A DNA stretch of 60,800 bases, from the NCBI RefSeq assembly GCF_001510645.1, contig NZ_LMVB01000011.1, positions 1 through 60,800 of the forward strand. The letters run 5' to 3'. How positions within the stretch are numbered: the first letter of the stretch is position 1; every line of letters begins with the position of its first letter. Of the stretch, positions 59,094 to 60,800 are shown one piece after another. Below the pieces are notes generated by a model that was not told the DNA's origin, did no database searches, and saw nothing but the letters and a program-made list of their open reading frames with translations. The position numbers and the translations under genes were made by a program. Source of the DNA: Paenibacillus sp. FJAT-29882. GTDB lineage: Bacteria; Bacillota; Bacilli; Bacillales; DSM-1321.

Positions 59094-59458
59094 GATTTAC
59101 TTTTTTGTTTGGAATTAGAATAATAATTATTCCCTTCCCCTCTAAATATCTTGTAAATTTCATTCCGGTCTATGTCTAATTCTTTAGACAAAAAGTATGT
59201 AGTAGCCATCAATACGATTGAAGTATCGATACCAGATTTGGCTATCATAGCAGCCAAACGATCTTCCATTTTAGTCATTCTCTTAGTAACTAACTCTTCT
59301 AATTTAGAGTCTGCTAGAATAATTTCTTGATATTTCCCAGCTAAATGATTGTCAATCGCTTCTGCATATTCTTCTTGTATTGTTCGATTATTCTTAGCAG
59401 CTAACTCTTTTATTTTAGTATGTCTATAGTCTTCTATTTTCACGTTTGCTTTTACCAT
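59090..59458 (-). CDS. MobC-like relaxosome accessory protein (RHH)
   Basis: 122 residues. KANVKIEDYRHTKIKELAAK NNRTIQEEYAEAIDNHLAG is a ribbon-helix-helix domain (3-42), followed by a coiled coil and a C-terminal helical segment. Proteins of this plan bind oriT and help the relaxase. AGGTGG precedes the ATG at 59458; the GTG three codons earlier overlaps the site. It is translationally coupled to the relaxase and placed next to the candidate oriT. Confidence 0.75.
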   Translation of the reverse strand: MVKANVKIEDYRHTKIKELAAKNNRTIQEEYAEAIDNHLAGKYQEIILADSKLEELVTKRMTKMEDRLAAMIAKSGIDTSIVLMATTYFLSKELDIDRNEIYKIFRGEGNNYYSNSKQKSKS

Positions 59459-59519
59459 AACTTCCACCTTTCTACCTAAGTATCCTCATTCTACCATTGG
59501 TACAATTGACTTAGCAAGA

Positions 59520-59692
59520 CCTAGTATACTAGTTTAAGAGGTACGGTAGCCTCCACAAACCAAGTGGCGAAGCCACTTTTGAGTGTACGGTAGTACACTC
59601 TTAATCCTGCACATGTTTTGCACCTTCCCAAAAGGTACTTTTGGGTTGCGGAAGAAAGGATCAATAAGCCGTGGTTCTTGGCTTATTTTTTC
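59520..59692. other. Candidate origin of transfer (oriT)
   Basis: Gene-free, GC-richer, directly upstream of the MobC-relaxase pair. AAGTGGC-GAA-GCCACTT (59562-59578), GAGTGTAC-GGTA-GTACACTC (59581-59600), CCCAAAA / TTTTGGG (59627-59645), direct repeat GTACGGTAG (59541-59549 and 59585-59593), and ATAAGCC / GGCTTAT plus T run (59664-59692). Inverted repeats plus direct repeats beside mob genes are the usual signs of an oriT. The nick site cannot be named. 59693-60010 shows only an AT-rich promoter area. Confidence 0.6.
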
Positions 59693-60010
59693 CTTTCAAC
59701 GCAAAATTTTTTTCTGAATTAAATTATTCCCTCTTCGCAAAAATCTATGTACTATTAAATTATTTCCCAAAGATACTTAAGCTTATAATCTCAACAATAT
59801 TTGCCCATACAAATAATATTTATTTAAACATCAATGAAACTGCAATCAATTTTCAAATCCTAATATTGGATTAAAAGGATGATATAAAACGAGTTTTCAT
59901 AACATTTTTTTCTATAGTTTAGTATAATAAATGCAAATTATTTAGCCTTTGTTAATTAAACTAAATGATTGATTTAGCTTATATAATTTTAAAAATTGGA
60001 GTGTTGTATA

Positions 60011-60340
60011 ATGGATAAAAAAAATGTTCTTGAAAAAATAGCTAGTGTTTTAACTAATAATATTCCTGGGAAGGGTTTATCAAATTATCTTTTCCAGAAA
60101 ATTCAACACTTAAAATCGAAGAAGGACATTGAAGATTTTTCAGAAGAATTAAAAGAAAGAATCACAAAAATTGATTCATCATCTCAATTCGAATTATTGA
60201 ATCTAGGTACAGCTCTATATGCAGCATTTGAAGCTGAAAGAGAATATAAAAAGGGCTGGTTAGTAGATGCCTATTGGGAAGTGTACAATAAATGTAATAC
60301 AGCAAACAAAACTATATTAACTAGTGTTTCTGGTTGGTAA
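60011..60340 (+). CDS. Unknown protein, 109 residues
   Basis: MDKKNVLEKIASVLTNNIPG begins at the ATG preceded by TTGGAG; the frame extends five codons further without a site. Helical, neutral to acidic, no membrane helix (DIEDFSEELKERITKIDSSS; LNLGTALYAAFEAEREYKKG). The only rightward gene near oriT and the first on the leading side. No family recognised. A leading-region position would make it one of the first genes to enter the recipient. Confidence 0.55.
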   Translation: MDKKNVLEKIASVLTNNIPGKGLSNYLFQKIQHLKSKKDIEDFSEELKERITKIDSSSQFELLNLGTALYAAFEAEREYKKGWLVDAYWEVYNKCNTANKTILTSVSGW

Positions 60341-60361
60341 AACTCATTAAGGTATCATTTA

Positions 60362-60402
60362 TAAAAAACCATCTATCAACGTAATGGATAGATGGTTTTT
60401 TC
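60362..60402. terminator. Terminator of the 109-residue gene
   Basis: AAAAACCATCTATC / GATAGATGGTTTTTT hairpin, nearly perfect on both strands. Confidence 0.9.
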
Positions 60403-60412
60403 ATTTTAGATC

Positions 60413-60470
60413 TGATACAAAAACCAGTAGCGATATGCCGATATAAGTTGTGCAAGGCTTTATAATATTA
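60413..60470. repeat. CCGATAYAT/GTGCAA element near the array
   Basis: TCTGATACAAAAACCAG, AGCGATATGCCGATATAAGT, TGTGCAAGGC, TTTATAATATTA. Matches the extended elements at 4363, 4585 and 6544. Confidence 0.6.
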
Positions 60471-60526
60471 GTTATATAATTAACTAGTCGCGCTTCAATT
60501 CTCGCTATACATTCTCTAATCCGTGG

Positions 60527-60800
60527 TGTTATAGCGACATATAACGTGCAAATATTGATATCACTAGCTTTCTCTTAATACATCACCCTTTTCTTGGCCT
60601 ATATTCCTTTCCAAATTCACTTATAACAACTCATTATTATGTTAGTTTAAATTAACTTTAAATTAATTTAAAGTTAAGCTAGTTTAACTTTATTGATTAG
60701 CAGTAACCTTCCCCCAATCTCTAGTGATATACCGATACATTACGTGCAAACCTTGATATCACTAGCTTTCTCTTAATACACCACCCTTTTCTTGGCCTAT
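60527..60800. repeat. 198-bp tandem repeat array (right part) and terminal duplication
   Basis: Two further copies of the 198-bp unit, the first diverged at its start (60527), the second from 60721. 60726-60800 is identical to 1-75. Palindrome 60652-60677 equals 125-150. If the molecule is circular, the array has four units spanning the window ends. Confidence 0.8.

Overview
The window looks like a complete or near-complete conjugative plasmid of about 60.7 kb from a low-GC Gram-positive bacterium of the Bacillaceae. The reasons are the AT-rich sequence, AGGAGG-type ribosome sites with frequent TTG and GTG starts, a DinR/LexA box, UvrX, YolD, YneA-like and DUF3967 homologues, and an S-layer-homology protein. 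The first 75 bases are repeated exactly as the last 75, inside a 198-bp tandem repeat array. This is what a circular molecule cut inside its own repeat would look like.

Layout. 0-7 kb is a stability region: a ParM-like actin and ParR-like adaptor, an SSB, a DUF3967 (MerR/RacA-like) DNA-binding protein, an SOS-controlled YolD/UvrX polymerase pair, and many copies of two DNA elements (AT palindromes and a CCGATAYAT/GTGCAA element) that probably form a dispersed centromere. 6.7-10.4 kb is replication: a two-gene RHH operon with octamer repeats, and a primase-polymerase type Rep gene. Rep is preceded by what appears to be an antisense-RNA attenuator for copy-number control. 10.4-28.8 kb is an accessory region transcribed almost wholly leftward. 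It holds a secreted peptidoglycan hydrolase, zinc-ribbon proteins, RadC, ArdC antirestriction, a YneA-like division inhibitor and topoisomerase III. At least five of its promoters carry the same GTAAACYRGTTTAC palindrome exactly between -35 and -10. It is interspersed with GC-richer, highly structured non-coding islands (15.9-16.3, 17.5-18.2 and 23.5-23.7 kb) and a family of long hairpins. The gene orientation fits a leading region, i.e. DNA entering the recipient first from the oriT near 59.6 kb.

28.9-31.8 kb holds a zinc-metalloprotease gene flanked by inverted repeats and a serine resolvase with a res-like site. 31.9-59.5 kb is the transfer and surface region, all leftward: MobC-like protein and a small relaxase beside a candidate oriT, VirD4, a MinD-like protein, VirB2-, VirB6-, PrgI- and VirB4-like proteins, a lysozyme/M23 protein, then a Tad (type IVc) pilus set (CpaB, CpaE, TadA, TadB, TadC, three tiny pilin candidates, two TadE-like proteins). 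A separate operon encodes an SLH anchor protein and a 2345-residue PKD/vWA-like adhesin. The promoters before the cpaB-like gene and before the SLH gene share a second palindromic operator (GTTCCTTTAGGAAC type), so pilus and adhesin are probably co-regulated.

Working model: the plasmid conjugates through a minimal Gram-positive type IV secretion system. It may use the Tad pilus and giant adhesin for mating-pair contact. It protects itself on entry with a co-regulated set of leading-region genes. All RNA folds, operators and regulators are read by eye from the sequence and have not been computed or tested.
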